64,000 nucleotides of DNA, from assembly GCF_023078275.1 (NCBI RefSeq), contig NC_062971.1, positions 11,842,001 to 11,906,000 of the forward strand, read 5' to 3'. A program made the translations under genes and the position numbers. The notes under the pieces were generated by a model. It made no database searches. It had not been told where the DNA came from and was given only the letters and a program-made list of their open reading frames with translations. The stretch comes from Leguminivora glycinivorella. Lineage: Eukaryota; Arthropoda; Insecta; Lepidoptera; Tortricidae. Shown piece by piece: positions 22,250 to 34,900 of the stretch; position 1 is the stretch's first letter, and the number at the start of each line of letters is the position of its first letter.

Positions 22250-23569
22250 CTTTTAAATTTACCGGCATTGCTTGCCAAATTCGTTAGTGAAATCTTCCAG
22301 CGTGGTGCTCTTGAGTCACAACACCTGGTTTATTTCTGAACGCCGATGTTTCCATCCAGGCGTAAGTCCACACTTACCTCAGGTGCCGAGGAGCAGAGTC
22401 CTGAAGTGGCTCATTAAACTCGCGTTCGGAATTTTAATAACAAACTCTTGCAACACTGCTAACGCCGCTAAACAGTTTTTGTTCCGCAATTATAACTCTA
22501 AACATCTAAGCGAGATGGCGGTCATTTCGTTGATAGTTGAAAAAGTGAGTTTTTTTTTAATTATGTTGTTGCCAAAACCTCGTGGTTCTCAGCTGTTTGA
22601 GAGTCGGAACACGTGTGTCGATTACGCGATTGGTTGATTTTACTACAATAAAATACGCGATAAAATCAAGGTCAGTCTGTTAGTGTCGCGTCTGATTAAG
22701 GTACGATAGCTTAACATATTGTTTTAAAATATGAACATAGAAAACCGGAATGTCGTGGTTTGTGTTGAATTAACTAAGTTAGTTACATTTCACATCATGC
22801 GATCTTATCATTTCGTGCATAGATAGATCTATATGTATTTCTTCCGTAGTTAAAAGTACAATAGCGTGTTGTTTGAGGTTATTGACTACAGCAAAACGCG
22901 ATGTACGTTTTAAATTGACCGACATAGCCTGTCGGCTGCTTTTTATAGTTGCTTGAACCCAGAAGTGAAGTGCTTTAACTTTCTGTGTGTAATCAAATTG
23001 CGTATGTAAATGTGTTCTTATTATTATAATTATTTGTGTGGTATTTGAATGATGAGTTTAAATTATGTGAATGAATGATAAAGAGAAGTGTGTACTGTGC
23101 AGTGTGCGACTGTGTGTGGTTAGAAGTATTGAAAACGAAATAATAGTGAAGTATACTAGAAACATTAATTAGACAGTAGAAATAGTAGGTACTATGTTTC
23201 AAGATTCCAATTTGGCTAGCATATATTCAAGTTTGATATACTTAAATATTTTATTTTACAATGGCATAATTTGGCATTGTACTTAAATTAATCATACTTT
23301 GGTATTTACATATTAATTCTTTAAACCAAGGCATACTCCATAAGGCATAACTGTTAATTTGTTATAGAATATATTCAGCTAGACATAGTTGTGATACTTG
23401 TGATCGATGGATGGGTTACGAAAGTGGTTGACGGACGAAGAGTGTCAGGTGAATTTAAATTGCAGTCACCGACGAAAAAATAGAATCATTATTAACTACA
23501 TTTGATTACTAAAGTCTAATTTAGTTAGTATTTAGGTATTACGTGAAATATTGTGCGACTTACCCTATA
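22250..23569. other. Intron sequence right of the array
   Basis: No mobile element was recognised. It holds two of the three phase-0 candidate first exons (22515-22544 and 23407-23448). The rest is AT-rich without clear structure. Confidence 0.35.
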
Positions 23570-24100
23570 CTTAGTCGGTCCTAAAATTCTGTCACTTGGC
23601 ACCTTATTTTTAAGTTTAGAACATAATTTTAAGAAAATGTTTTTGGATTCCATTTTTGAATGTTTGAAAATTATTTTAAAACAAACAGTCATTTGCTGCG
23701 ATTGCTCACGATGGAGTGGACATTAAAAGAAAACCGAATAGCTGTTTTAGCGTTGCACCGCTGTGGGCACTCGCCAAGTACCATTTTCAAGTTGCTCTAA
23801 AAATTTAATATAACGCTTAGGTTTGTGTACCGTACTATTGGTACAATGAAGTCTCTAGTGTTGAGGACAAAAAAAGAACTGGCCGGTCACGCTCCGCAAG
23901 AACACCAGCAGTGATCAAAGCGATCAAGGCCCGTATAGCAAGAAGTCCTGTCCGAAATGATTCGGGTCAAAATGTGTTAAAAAAAAAAACAAATAAAAAG
24001 AAATGCGGTTTAATACCTTAGGATAAGGTGTTTTGCGCACACTAGCGTCCCCTCTCCCCCACCTGACGCAACCCCCCTTTTACCCTAAAATATGTCCCAT

Positions 24101-24665
24101 AATTGAGGAGTGTCTTTTCAAAAGGGCTTATTTCCTTTTTTTATTTTTTTTAAACTATGAATGCAGTTTTTCTTACTATAGAAAATTACGTGTTGTTTTG
24201 ATATTAAAGCTCAAAAAGTCTCGCCTTGATCTTTAAATAAAAAAAGGGTTACATCAAAGTTTAGAACAAATTTTGAAAAATGTGTAATGATTATTTATGT
24301 GGATAAACCAATGTATGTAGTACAACAACATTGATATCAACTAACTTAATACTAAATCCAAAAATAAAACAAAGCTATTTTAAAATAATAACATTTACGC
24401 TACAAGGCCACAACAAAAGGGCTTAATTCCCAAAAGTTCGCATCAAAAGTGCTTAATTCTCAAAAACATATGGTAATTAAATATTTATTTAGGTACATAT
24501 GTTACGTTTGATGTAATCATAGCATTAACGTCAACTTACAATATTACAATTTTGCAAATTAAATATTAATTTCAAAATAAATACCGTGGAATTATGTTTT
24601 TCTCGATTTCCCAAAAAAAGTTCAAAGTGGAAATAAGCCCTTTTGAAAAGACACTCCTCAATTCA
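24101..24665. repeat. Inner inverted repeat, 565 bp
   Basis: TTGAGGAGTGTCTTTTCAAA with AGGGCTTATTTCC following on the left is repeated inverted at 24630-24665. The target duplication is unclear, so it could be a separate MITE or an arm duplication of the host element. Confidence 0.55.
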
Positions 24666-24742
24666 GTTTTTTTTTTAATTTTTGGGGAAAGTATACATTT
24701 TAGAAAAACTAATTTCAACGTTTTTGGATTTTTATCCTTTAA

Positions 24743-27186
24743 CCCACTTGTTACTGGACGTCCTAAATACCTTTAATTTTTACGAAATTTATGTGAAGTG
24801 TTAGAAAAAATATATATAACAAGGGAAAAATAATAAAAAAAATGCTGCTCTCATGGAAAAGTAGGAAAAAGGTGTTCTTTTAAAAGGACAATAGCAAAAT
24901 ATACTACCAAATGTTAATATTAATTTGAATTAAAATAAAATAATGAATACGTCATATTGTTACTCTTTATTCAGCAGTATGAAACTTTTCAAAACAAATC
25001 TTGGGATGTAACGTTACATTACATTTTGCACAAATAAAATTAGCTTTTTTGTGGCACTCAATACATCTGGTTTGAGTTTCTTTATACCTTATTATATGAT
25101 TTTTCCCATCAAAACGTACACAATCTCGAAACAGTCCGCTAGCACGTGTATCTTTTCGTTCAAAATTTTTTTTATAGCTTTCGAGAAGAGATGTTGCCAC
25201 ATATCTGCGAAAATTTAGGGAGTCATATTCGCCACCATTATTCTTGTACAATTGCCATGCATTTTGTACAGCCATATCAAGTGCATGACAAATTAAAGAG
25301 AAGTACCATTTTTTTCCCCTAATAGATGTTCTATAAAGGCCAATATTTTGATCGGATCGATCTACTCCTCCCATATTTTCATTATATTTTTTTATTACAG
25401 CTGGCTGGTCCACAAGTATGTATTTTTTTTGTTGCTGCGAAAATCTCTTTACCTTTGCCACAGGTTCTATTGTGGCTGCGTTTGATGCAACAGTGACAAC
25501 GCTGTTATCATGCCATTTGCACACTAAAATATGTTCAGCACTTGTGGACTGATATTTGAATGTACCTACCCCTAGGTGTCTTCTGTAGAAACTTATTGGC
25601 AGTCAATGGGCACTTTGCGACACGATTTTCTCGCACAGTTCCAGTTGCCCGAATCCCTCGGAGTCGTAGTTCATCTATGAGGTAAATAGACGTAAAAAAA
25701 TTATCAAAGAATAGATGAAAAGGTGCTTGTTTGTCTATTTCCTTTAACACATCTGCGAATTCTAAAACTACACTTGCACCTAAACCCATGGCGTTTTTGT
25801 AGTGGTTCGATGTTACGGTACTACACTTTCCTTGGTACGGCTCAAACCACAATATATATCCTAGACGTGTAGCACCAACCCAAAATTTGTAGCCCCACCT
25901 TATGGGTTTTCCACGAATAAATTGTTTGCACGGGTGCCCTCCGTAATACGGAACCATTGCTTCATCGATGCTGTAGTGCTCTTCAAACGGTGCATTTTCT
26001 GCAAAGTTCTGATTCAGAAGCTGAAATAATTCACGTAATTTCGCAAACTTATCACCTGACTGTAATTTTGAATTGTCACAGCAGTGCAAATTTGACATAA
26101 TATACGTAAACCGATCTCTAGACATAGCATTGTATATTATAGGCATACCGCAATACATGTATCTTCTAGGTACTATCACGTACCCACTGTATAGTAATAT
26201 ACCTATAAAGCAATACATTTCGTCTTTCGTAATAGGGCAGGACTTGCTTGCATTTTTCTTTGCTGCATATAAATTGGTGTAGTGTACAAACATATTGATA
26301 ATTGTGTCTCCAAACATTAGGTCAAAATATTGCATGGGATTCAAATTCGGTGCTGATGTTTGCATGCATTGCCAGACCGCGAAGTTGGGCTGAATATCTT
26401 GTTCAATCCAATTGTATGTTTTATTTTTTGGTACGCTTATTGGCCGGCAAGGACTTGCCTCTGTCCCAGATGTTGACTGATGAAACTGGTCCGTTGTCTC
26501 ACATCTTCGTTTAGACAACTGAATAAGCGGTATGTTATCGTCCTCGTCACTAAAATCTTCTTCCGATCTAAAACAAACTTCTCCCGGAGCACGTAACTGA
26601 GATCCCGGTAGATTGTGTATATTTACTTGGTTTTCATCCCCTGAATCCTCATCGGTGACGTCAGCGTTACAGTTTTCGGGAGGCAAAATAACGATCGAAT
26701 CAGGTATTTCTTGGTCATCTTCCTCAAGCTCGTCAATGATTTCATTTAATGTTAAAGGGCGAGACCAAGTCTTTTTTCGCTTCCTAAAATGCAAAAAGTA
26801 CTATAGTAGCATATATTCCTATTGGTAGTTTAAAAGGACGGTTCATATAATCACCAAAAAATATAGTTTCTAATTATATTCTAAATTTTATAGCACTGGT
26901 ACCGAATAGTTCACGTTGTTTTTTTCTATATTCTGATTTTTAATAAAACATTATCTATATTTTTTGTAAAACTACATACCTTGAAGTTTCCATTGTTAAT
27001 TTCTCCAAATGTATCGATAAATAAAAACAAAACACTGCTATAAACACGCACAGTCAATTAGCAGTCCGTTTCTAACACTCAATAGGTTTCGAATGCGTAT
27101 CACCAAAAGTTTTATAAGTACCCCCATTGTTCATGAGAATTTTAAGTGTTTGGCGTCCTTTTAAAAGAACGATAGTAACAAGTGGG
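24743..27186 (-). mobile_element. piggyBac element, 2444 bp
   Basis: TTAA target duplications at 24739-24742 and 27187-27190 flank terminal inverted repeats CCCACTTGTTACT. This is the diagnostic piggyBac arrangement. The element carries one transposase gene on the minus strand that fills most of its length. It is the youngest member of the nest, since it interrupts 24016-27616 and keeps exact ends. Confidence 0.95.
24967..26993 (-). pseudogene. piggyBac transposase with a single frameshift
   Basis: A short first exon (26993-26980) encodes METS plus two bases, then donor GTATGT. Acceptor ATTTTAG joins at 26783, giving METSRKRKKTW. Exon 2 runs to TAA at 24967. The main frame (to 25535) has an acidic N-terminus, then the DDE domain with catalytic Asp in SIDEAMVPYYGG (about residue 277 counted from the ATG at 26794) and FHLFFDNFFTS (about 364). 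A 4-nt tandem duplication (TACCTACC on the plus strand, 25563-25570) shifts the frame. The rest (24967-25524 and its upstream extension) has the third Asp in MGGVDRSDQN and the Cys-rich C-terminal finger with CIECHKKANFICAKC. Apart from that shift the gene reads without stops. Confidence 0.9.
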
Positions 27187-28902
27187 TTAAGACAGTTAAA
27201 ATGAGGCTGGCTGAAGTTTGTATGGGGAATAAGTTTTATTTCAAGCTACATGCTTGAAACTTGGTAAAAAGGTACTTCAGAAAGGCAAAAACTAGTAGCT
27301 TGATAAATTTTGACAAAATTCAGAAATTAAAACCACTAATGAACATATTACTATTTCATTAAGTACTGAGTTATATCGAACTTCTACAGGCTAATGCACG
27401 AATATGGTAAGTGCTACAAAAAATTTCATATAAACTTTTTTGTTTAAAATTTAATAAGAATTAATTCTTTCATAGACATTTTTTTTTCCTAACTCTGATA
27501 CTTTTCTCAAAAATGAAGGAAAACCGTAAACTGGGACCTATTTCGTGTTAAAAGGGGGTGTTGCGTCAGGGGGACGGTAGGGGACGCTAGTGTGCGCAAA
27601 GCACCTTAGCCTAAGGTACCATACTACATTAAAGTTTAGCTGGATTTAATTTTTTTTAATTTTCCATACATTCGAACACAACTCGACCGAATCAGAAAAC
27701 AGAAGTTGATGGCTTTGCAGATGGGTGTCAGTAGGAAAACCGTCAAAAATATTTTAAACGAAGATCTTAGTCTACGACTACGAGCATACAAAAAAAAGAG
27801 TGGGCACTTGCTTAATGAGCGTCTTAAAACAATAAGGTTTAAAAGATCCCGAAAGTTGTTAAAACGGTACGCGAAAAATCGACACCGCGATATATCCTCT
27901 TTACAGACGAAAAAATTTTCGATGTTGAAGAAAAGTATAATAAACAGATTGATAGAGTGTATGCTACGAGCTCTGAAGAAGCAAAAAAAATAGTTCCACG
28001 GGTGCAGCATGGGCATCATCCATCATCAGTGATGGTTTGGTTGGGAGTATCTTATTACGGGCCAACTGAGGTTCATTTTTGCGAAAATGGGGTCAAAATC
28101 AGTGCAAAAGTGTACCAAGAGACGGTTTTGGATCATATTGTCAAAGATCTGCCCAACACGCTATTTTCAGGACATCATTTTGTGTTCCAGCAGGATTCTG
28201 CACCTGCACACAAAGCCAAGACCACTCAAGCCTGGTTTGAGCGTCAAAAAATCGACTTCATAAGACATGAATATTGGCCTTCCTCCAGTCCGGACCTTAA
28301 TCCTTTGGACTACAAAATTTGGCAGGTCTTAGAGGAGAAGGTCTGTGCTAAACTACATAAAAATTTGGAGAGCCTGAAGTCATCTATAAGAAAAGCAGTC
28401 GCTGAAATAGACATGAATATGGTGCGTGCTGCGATAGACGACTGGCAGCGGCGTTTATTGGCCTGTATTAAAAATAATGGAGGTCATTTTTAATAATTTT
28501 AAGTTATACTCATTCTCTATTAAATGTACTTTAAATTGATATATAATTTATTAAAAACTGATTGGTACTTTTGTTTTTATCATTATTTTTATTTGTGACA
28601 GAACTTTAGGACCGACTAAGTAATACCCATTTATGTGTCATCATAGTCATTGGTAGTCTAGAATCCGCATAATTATATTTTCTTGTTAGAACGTCTTAAT
28701 TGAATTTTTATAGGGATTCGTAGCAATAAGGTAACAAACAGTTACTCTTATAGTGTGGTTCTTTATGTCTGTCTGTCATATTGCAAAATTTCTCAAGTGT
28801 TACCTGATTACGCTAAATTCTCTGGTACCACCATTCGTATTACTACATCTTATACGAAGTCCCTTACGAGTAAGGTTAATTTATACGACTTGGTTTTTTC
28901 AG

Positions 28903-31900
28903 AACCTACAGCAGTCTCCAACCCCCACTTGCCCGGCCATCAGCCCGGCCCTGCCGGTGAGTTCAGTGACCTCAATGCCGGTGCCGAAGAAGGTCGTCAA
29001 GACCGGCAAGAAAAAGGTCAAGTCGAAGAAGATCAAAGTTCCAAAAGTCGCTCATACCGTGTGTAACCATGGGGAAGATGAGGCAGATGAGTGAGTATTG
29101 TTCATTTATTATTTACTAGCTTTTACCCGCGGCTTCGCCCGCGTTAGAAAGAGACAAAATGTAGCCTATGTCACTTTCCATCCCTTCAACTATCTCCACT
29201 TAAAATATCACGTCAATTCGTCGCTCCGTTTTGCCGTGAAAGACGGACAAACAAACAGACACACACTTTCCCATTTATAATATTAGTATGGTAATCCATC
29301 CGTCTTTATAAGACCACATGCTGCGTGAATAGCATGTGCTCCTGGTACTTTTTAGGGTTCCGTACCTCAAAAGGAAAAAACGGAACCCTTATAGGATCAC
29401 TTTGTTGTCCGTCTGTCCGTCCGTCCGTCCGTCTGTCAAGACCCTTTTTCTCAGGAACGCGTGGAGGTATGAAGCTGAAATTTATATCAATTACTCAGGT
29501 CTACTGTCCCTTGAAGCTGTGAAAAAATCAAACTTCTAAGCCAACGCAATCAAAAGATACAGCCGTTTATGCCGCAAATTTTCGACACTTGCAAGGGAAT
29601 CAAAACCTACAGGGTGCTTCCCGTGAACTCAGAATCTTGAAATTTGGTACGAAGCAACGTCTTATAGCATAGATAAAGGAAAAATTACGAAAACCATAAA
29701 TTTTTAGTTACATCACATAATATATTTTTTTTTAATAATTTTAACCTTACTACCCATTTCCTCATAAACGCGTAGAGGTATTAAATTGAAATTCATACCA
29801 AATACTCAGGTCTATAATACCTTTAAGCTGTAACAAAATCAAACTTCTATGTCAACGCAATCAAAAGAAACAGCAATTTAAGCTGCATATATTACGGAAC
29901 CCTCGGTGCGCGAGTCCGACTCGCATTTGGCCGGTTTTTTTTATTAAATTACTTGTTCTCTGCTGTGTTTCTCCTTATAAATTAGTGGTGGAAGAATTCC
30001 CTCTAGTCTAATATCTTAGAGGGTCGTTAATACCGGCTTAAATTTCAAGCTGATAAAAGTAACAGTTACCAAAGTTTCCTTACATACGATTCGTAATATA
30101 CATAAGGCAAGCCCTTATTCTCGTGATGCCCATTCTTTGAGTAGTTAAACGAAAAATGAAATTCATAAACCTCGTTTTAAACCACGCCCTATTTTACCTT
30201 AACATCATCAGACTGTCAGCGCAAACTTAAAGTTTACAAAGACTTTAGCTTCCTTCTGAATGTTTACATTTTCGCAGCGCCAGTCGTTCCCCGTCCCCTG
30301 ACGGTAACATCGACGGAGTCTGGCAGATGGAAACGGACATCATAGACGTACTGAAAGATAAACCTCCGCCTAAACTCGATTCCGTCGAAAGTTCGCCCTC
30401 CGCCAAACTTACCCCGAAGACCAACGGGGTTAGTCCGCCGAAGAAACTTCCAGAAGCGAAAGGTAATCTTTATTGATGAATTTTTTGGTGGATAAGTCAG
30501 GTTAGGCGAGATAAATGTATGTTGTCAACACTGTTGACTTCTATTTATGGTTAGTTGCATTAAAATGCTTGTGATTATTTGAACTGAACGCTGAACAACA
30601 TTAACCCCTTGAACGCCGTTGTCAAGAATTTGCTACTGAATTAATAATTTTCAATCTGTTAATTACAGTTTAAAGTACCTAGGACAAATCTGGAACAAGG
30701 CGCTTGAGGGGTTAAGCAATTGAGCATTACTAAATTGTGAACGGAGCTTAATCGCGTACAGTTATGTTTGTGCTATCCCGTTTGCAATTTTAATATGTGA
30801 TATTGGGAGCATTCCGTTAATTAGGTTGGTGCAACTGCCCCTTAATGTAACGAGTAGGTTCGTGTCGTGATACTATGATATTCTAATATATCTATTCTAA
30901 TTCTAATGTCTAATAAATATGTCTATTCTAATTTGAAGACGATCTTCTTTTAATTAAAAATAAATAAATAATATTTCGACCAATTTTCAGCTCCAGAAAA
31001 AAAACCGATAAAAGATGACATGTTCTTCACCGCTTTGCATACAACGAATCCCTTCAAATATACTCCAAGTTGTAAAGGTTCGCGTTACATAAATGTTTAC
31101 CTACTTTATTTAATTTATTAATTTTGGAAAGTTCTTATTGTAGTATTGTTAGTGTACTGCTCACAAAATACAGTTATTATTCTAAAACAATCTAGAAAGT
31201 ATCAATAATAAACAAACGTTCTTTATGTATCTTAGATTTTATTACTACGGCGTTATGCATCTGTATTGTGGATAGTATAGTATTTGTGTTTAATATATTA
31301 AAACTTTTTGTTTTTTAGATTAAATTGCACTTCTCGTTTCGTATTTCGTTATTTAGAATTGAATTTCCGGTAATGAAGACATCAGTAGTAAAAAGTCCTA
31401 TAAGCTTGTTGAATCACGTAAATTCATCCGGCGAAGTGGGACGTGATGAGAGCCAAGCATTTGTCAACAAAGTTATAAATTAGCTCAGAACTGACCTATA
31501 CATTCCTACCAAAACTTCGTAATCTTCTTATACACTGCGAATATTTATTGAGACGTAATATATAGTCGAGTATGAAGTAGCAAAGAACATTCTATTTGGT
31601 TTAAATATCTAAGCATGAATGCAGGATAAGAACATTGTTTGTAAAAAATTTGTTTGATTTTTTTTTGCAAGATTTTTTCTTGTAGAAATGTCGCAGATGT
31701 TAAAGTAGACATTATGTTTGTGTGTAAAAGTTTTTAACATAATTTTCAAGATCAATATGTCCACTGATATTTTCATTTCTTAAAGCAATAAAACTATCTT
31801 TTTGCCGATTATAAATATGAAAAACCGAGTAACATTTCTTCCAGAATCACCTCTCTGTATACCAGAGGTTGCCACAAACTGTCTACGCCAGTCCCTCTTC

Positions 31901-34900
31901 CCCCGCGTGCCGCCTTACCTCAAATTCGTGGGTTACGACGAGGCGACAGCGCAGAAGATCCCCGCGCCTATACAGAAGCACCTCAAGTGGAAGCTCACTA
32001 GTATTACTCCTATAGTTGTCAAGAAAACACTCACTAACTCGGGCTTCCGGCTTGTTAAGAGCGAGTGTGATACGGCTGAATGTCCTCAAGAAGGTAAATA
32101 CCTACTAGTTAAAATCTGTGGGCCTAGTGAAAAAGGGTATAACTCAAATTGACTCGGTGAAAAAGGGCACAAGTCCCACCTCGGACTTGTGACCTTTTTC
32201 GCCGAGTCAATTTGAGTTATACCCTTTTTCACTAGGCCCACAGAAATATACCTACAACCTACCACATTATCCCCCTTATTCATAAACGTGCTCTAAAATT
32301 ATCAAGCTGATAAAGTTCGTTTGTCCCTTTCCGATGTATTAGTGTGATAGAAAAGGACAAACGAACTTTATCGGCTTGATAACTTTAGAGTACGTTTATG
32401 AATAAAGGGGTATATGTTTTGTTACTAATGGACGGATGCGATGTCCACAAGTATTAAATGGCGTTGATATCACGTGTTAGTGATGACATGAAACAGGAAA
32501 AAACCTGCGTCGGATTGCGGGATTTTAATCTGTTTTAGGATAATGCGACTAATTAACGCATAATTTGAACAACTATTACTTAGCAGATGTAATTAAAGGG
32601 TAACATGTTTTTTTTTTGCAGAAACGGTAGAATGGATCGGTATATGGGGCAAACACATGAAGTCCCTTATGTTCAGAGCGATAAAAGACGGCCAGAAAAT
32701 GAACCACTTCCCGGGAACCTTCCAAATCGGCCGCAAAGATCGCTTATGGAGAAACCTGCAGAAACTAGTTGCCAAGTTTGGCGACAAGGAATTCGGTATC
32801 ATGCCCAAATCGTATGTCCTGCCGCATGACTTGAAGCTGTTGAAATATGACTGGGAAAAGTATGCCGCTAATAATGAAAGGTGGATCATCAAACCGGTAA
32901 GATTTAAACCTGCCACAAATAAATTACTTTGTTTTGGCATTTTTTTACTTACTTTCAATTTCTTATGGTTGATGGTTTCGAAAAGCACCACTCGAAATTT
33001 AAAATCTCATTTCGTCCTTGTACAGCCGGCATCAGCCCGCGGCACAGGCATCAAAGTGGTTTCCCGCTGGACGCAGATCCCCAAAAAGCGGCCGGTGGTC
33101 GTTCAGCGCTATGTGTCCAAACCGTACCTCATTAACGGCAACAAGTTCGACATGCGGTTGTATGTGCTCGTCACGTCCGTGCACCCGCTCAGGATATATC
33201 TGTTCAAGGACGGCCTCGCCAGATTCGCGTCAGGTAAACATTTAGCTGTACCACCTGTTCAAACTGTAGCTCATCAACGGCAACAAGTTTTATAATGCGT
33301 ATACTTGTTAGAGGATGGGCTCGCTATTCGCATCTGCCCCCTTAGCACAACTTGCCTTGTCGCGCGCGAGTCCATACTTGAAGTCGCGCTTGATGTATGG
33401 ACTCGCGCGCGACAAGGCAATTTGTGCTAAAGGGGCTGGTAAACACTGCGGTGACGTGCCCAAAATACCTACACCTCATCGATTTACGCAAAAACTGCAC
33501 GGCACTTTCCAGCATCTTTGATAAATATGTAGCCCTGACAAGGAAAGAGTTTAAAAGAGGCTTACTTTTTAAATAAAATATATAAAACATTACTTTTTTC
33601 TATATCTGTCGGAATACGTTGTTATATTATATATATACGAGTATGAAATATGAAGGAAACTATTTTGGCTTTTCAGTGAAATACAATGACGAACTGACGT
33701 CACTCAACGATAGGTACATGCACCTAACCAACTACTCAATCAACAGACTGTCCAAGAATTACACGCCCAACGAAGATTTCGCGGCCTGCGAGGGCCACAA
33801 ATGGTAAGAACATTATTGTAAGAAAGAAATTTAATTATAAGAAAGAGAAACATTCAAAGCACAAAGACAAAGGCCATGTTACCGACAATTGGAAAAAGAC
33901 GCCGCGTCGGCTTTGCCTTACAGTTGGCCCGACGCTACGCTCGCGAGACGCTAGACGCGAGCATCTTTTAGGAGATGGGTTTAGTAGGACATACTTTCCC
34001 GGGCCAGTGTGACAAGGATCCATAACGAATTCCTCTTGAGTCATCAAACGAAAATAATATTTCACTAGTCTTACCCAATGAATATGAAAGCTTCACGTGA
34101 ATCACGTGTAATTTTCTCTTTCAATGCAAACGATTGAGACAGAATATTATTCATTTATAAAGAAAACAGACAGAGTCGGACAGTCAGACCATAAAAAGAA
34201 CCTTCCTTTTGTATCTTTTTGATACGCAACCCTAAAAAAGAAGGTGATTGATTAAACTATTAATATTTCAGGACACTGCAAAGCTTGTTTCAATACCTGA
34301 AATCTGAGAAAAACGTGGACGTTGATGCACTATGGAGCTCGATGAAGGACCTCGTTATCAAGACTGTGATCTCCGGCGAGGCTAGCATAAGTTCGCTGAC
34401 GAAGGCCAACATTACCTCGCGGTATAACTGCTACGAGCTATTCGGGATCGATGTACTGCTGGATGAGGATCTGAAGCCGTGGCTATTGGAGGTATGCTCA
34501 AACTTTCACGTAATTTCTTGGGGGTCTATACTTATCAGCCAAAAAAAAAGATGTAATAGTCTGTCGCTAGACGTCACCCCAAGACGTGTGTACATAAGGA
34601 AAGGCATGGAAAGATTTGCGATGTCTGGCGTGGCTTCCGTAGCTCAATTGGTTAAGAGCCTTGCACGGATTGCAAATGATGCGGGTTCAAGTCCCGCCGG
34701 AAGCGTAAATTTTTCCATTTTTTCCTTTAATATAAAAATGTTTAGAATCGTTAGCAGACGTTTCTGCTTGTTAAAAAAAACAAACAAAACTCGTAAATAA
34801 AAACACAATTGTAACGTGAGAAACTTATTAATTTCAATCGATGTTGTTGATTCATAGTTGGAGCTGTTCGCAATTTTACACTTCTTTGCCAGTATATTTA

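Larger units (their letters stand above)
24016..27616. mobile_element. Unassigned TIR element inside the mariner
   Basis: Inverted ends of about 70 bp share CCTTAGG(A/C)TAAGGTG and TGCGCACACTAGCGTCCCC, then CTGACGCAACNCCCCCTTTTA. TA flanks each end (24014-24015 and 27617-27618), so it is probably a Tc1/mariner-type non-autonomous element. Without the piggyBac insertion it would be about 1.15 kb and has no coding sequence. It contains a further inverted repeat at 24101-24665. Confidence 0.75.
23711..28493 (+). pseudogene. maT/mariner transposase, split and frameshifted
   Basis: The start region encodes MEWTLKENRIAVLALHRCGH, then GRSRSARTPAVIKAIKARI in shifted frames with an in-frame stop, until about 23970. 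After the insertion it resumes with MALQMGVSRKTVKNILNEDL. A frameshift near 27890 moves the first catalytic Asp motif (FTDEKIF) out of frame. The last open frame (27957-28493) holds the second motif (FQQDSAPAH) and third (SSPDLNPLDYKIW). The second and third Asp are separated by 37 residues, which identifies the DD37D (maT) group. TAA follows GGHF at 28491. It cannot make an active enzyme. Confidence 0.85.
23570..28620 (+). mobile_element. maT-type (DD37D) mariner, interrupted by nested elements
   Basis: The terminal inverted repeats CTTAGTCGGTCCTAAA(A/G)TTCTGTCAC face each other at 23570 and 28620, and both ends are flanked by TA (23568-23569 and 28621-28622). The transposase is split: the N-terminal part is at about 23711-23970 and the C-terminal part at about 27690-28493. 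Element 24016-27616 lies between them. Confidence 0.85.

Noticed and set aside
17805..22256. Repeated 78-codon open frames through every array unit
   Set aside because: They run through the tRNA-like gene (the VAQLVKSLARIAKDAGSSPAG part is tRNA sequence) and its flanks. The repetition is that of the DNA unit, and there is no sign of coding constraint.
22272..22637. 121-codon open frame right of the array
   Set aside because: No recognisable domain or start context. It overlaps a candidate splice donor at 22545, and its length is compatible with chance.
26073..26828. Plus-strand frames opposite the piggyBac gene
   Set aside because: Shadows of the minus-strand transposase, which has catalytic motifs, intron and terminal repeats.
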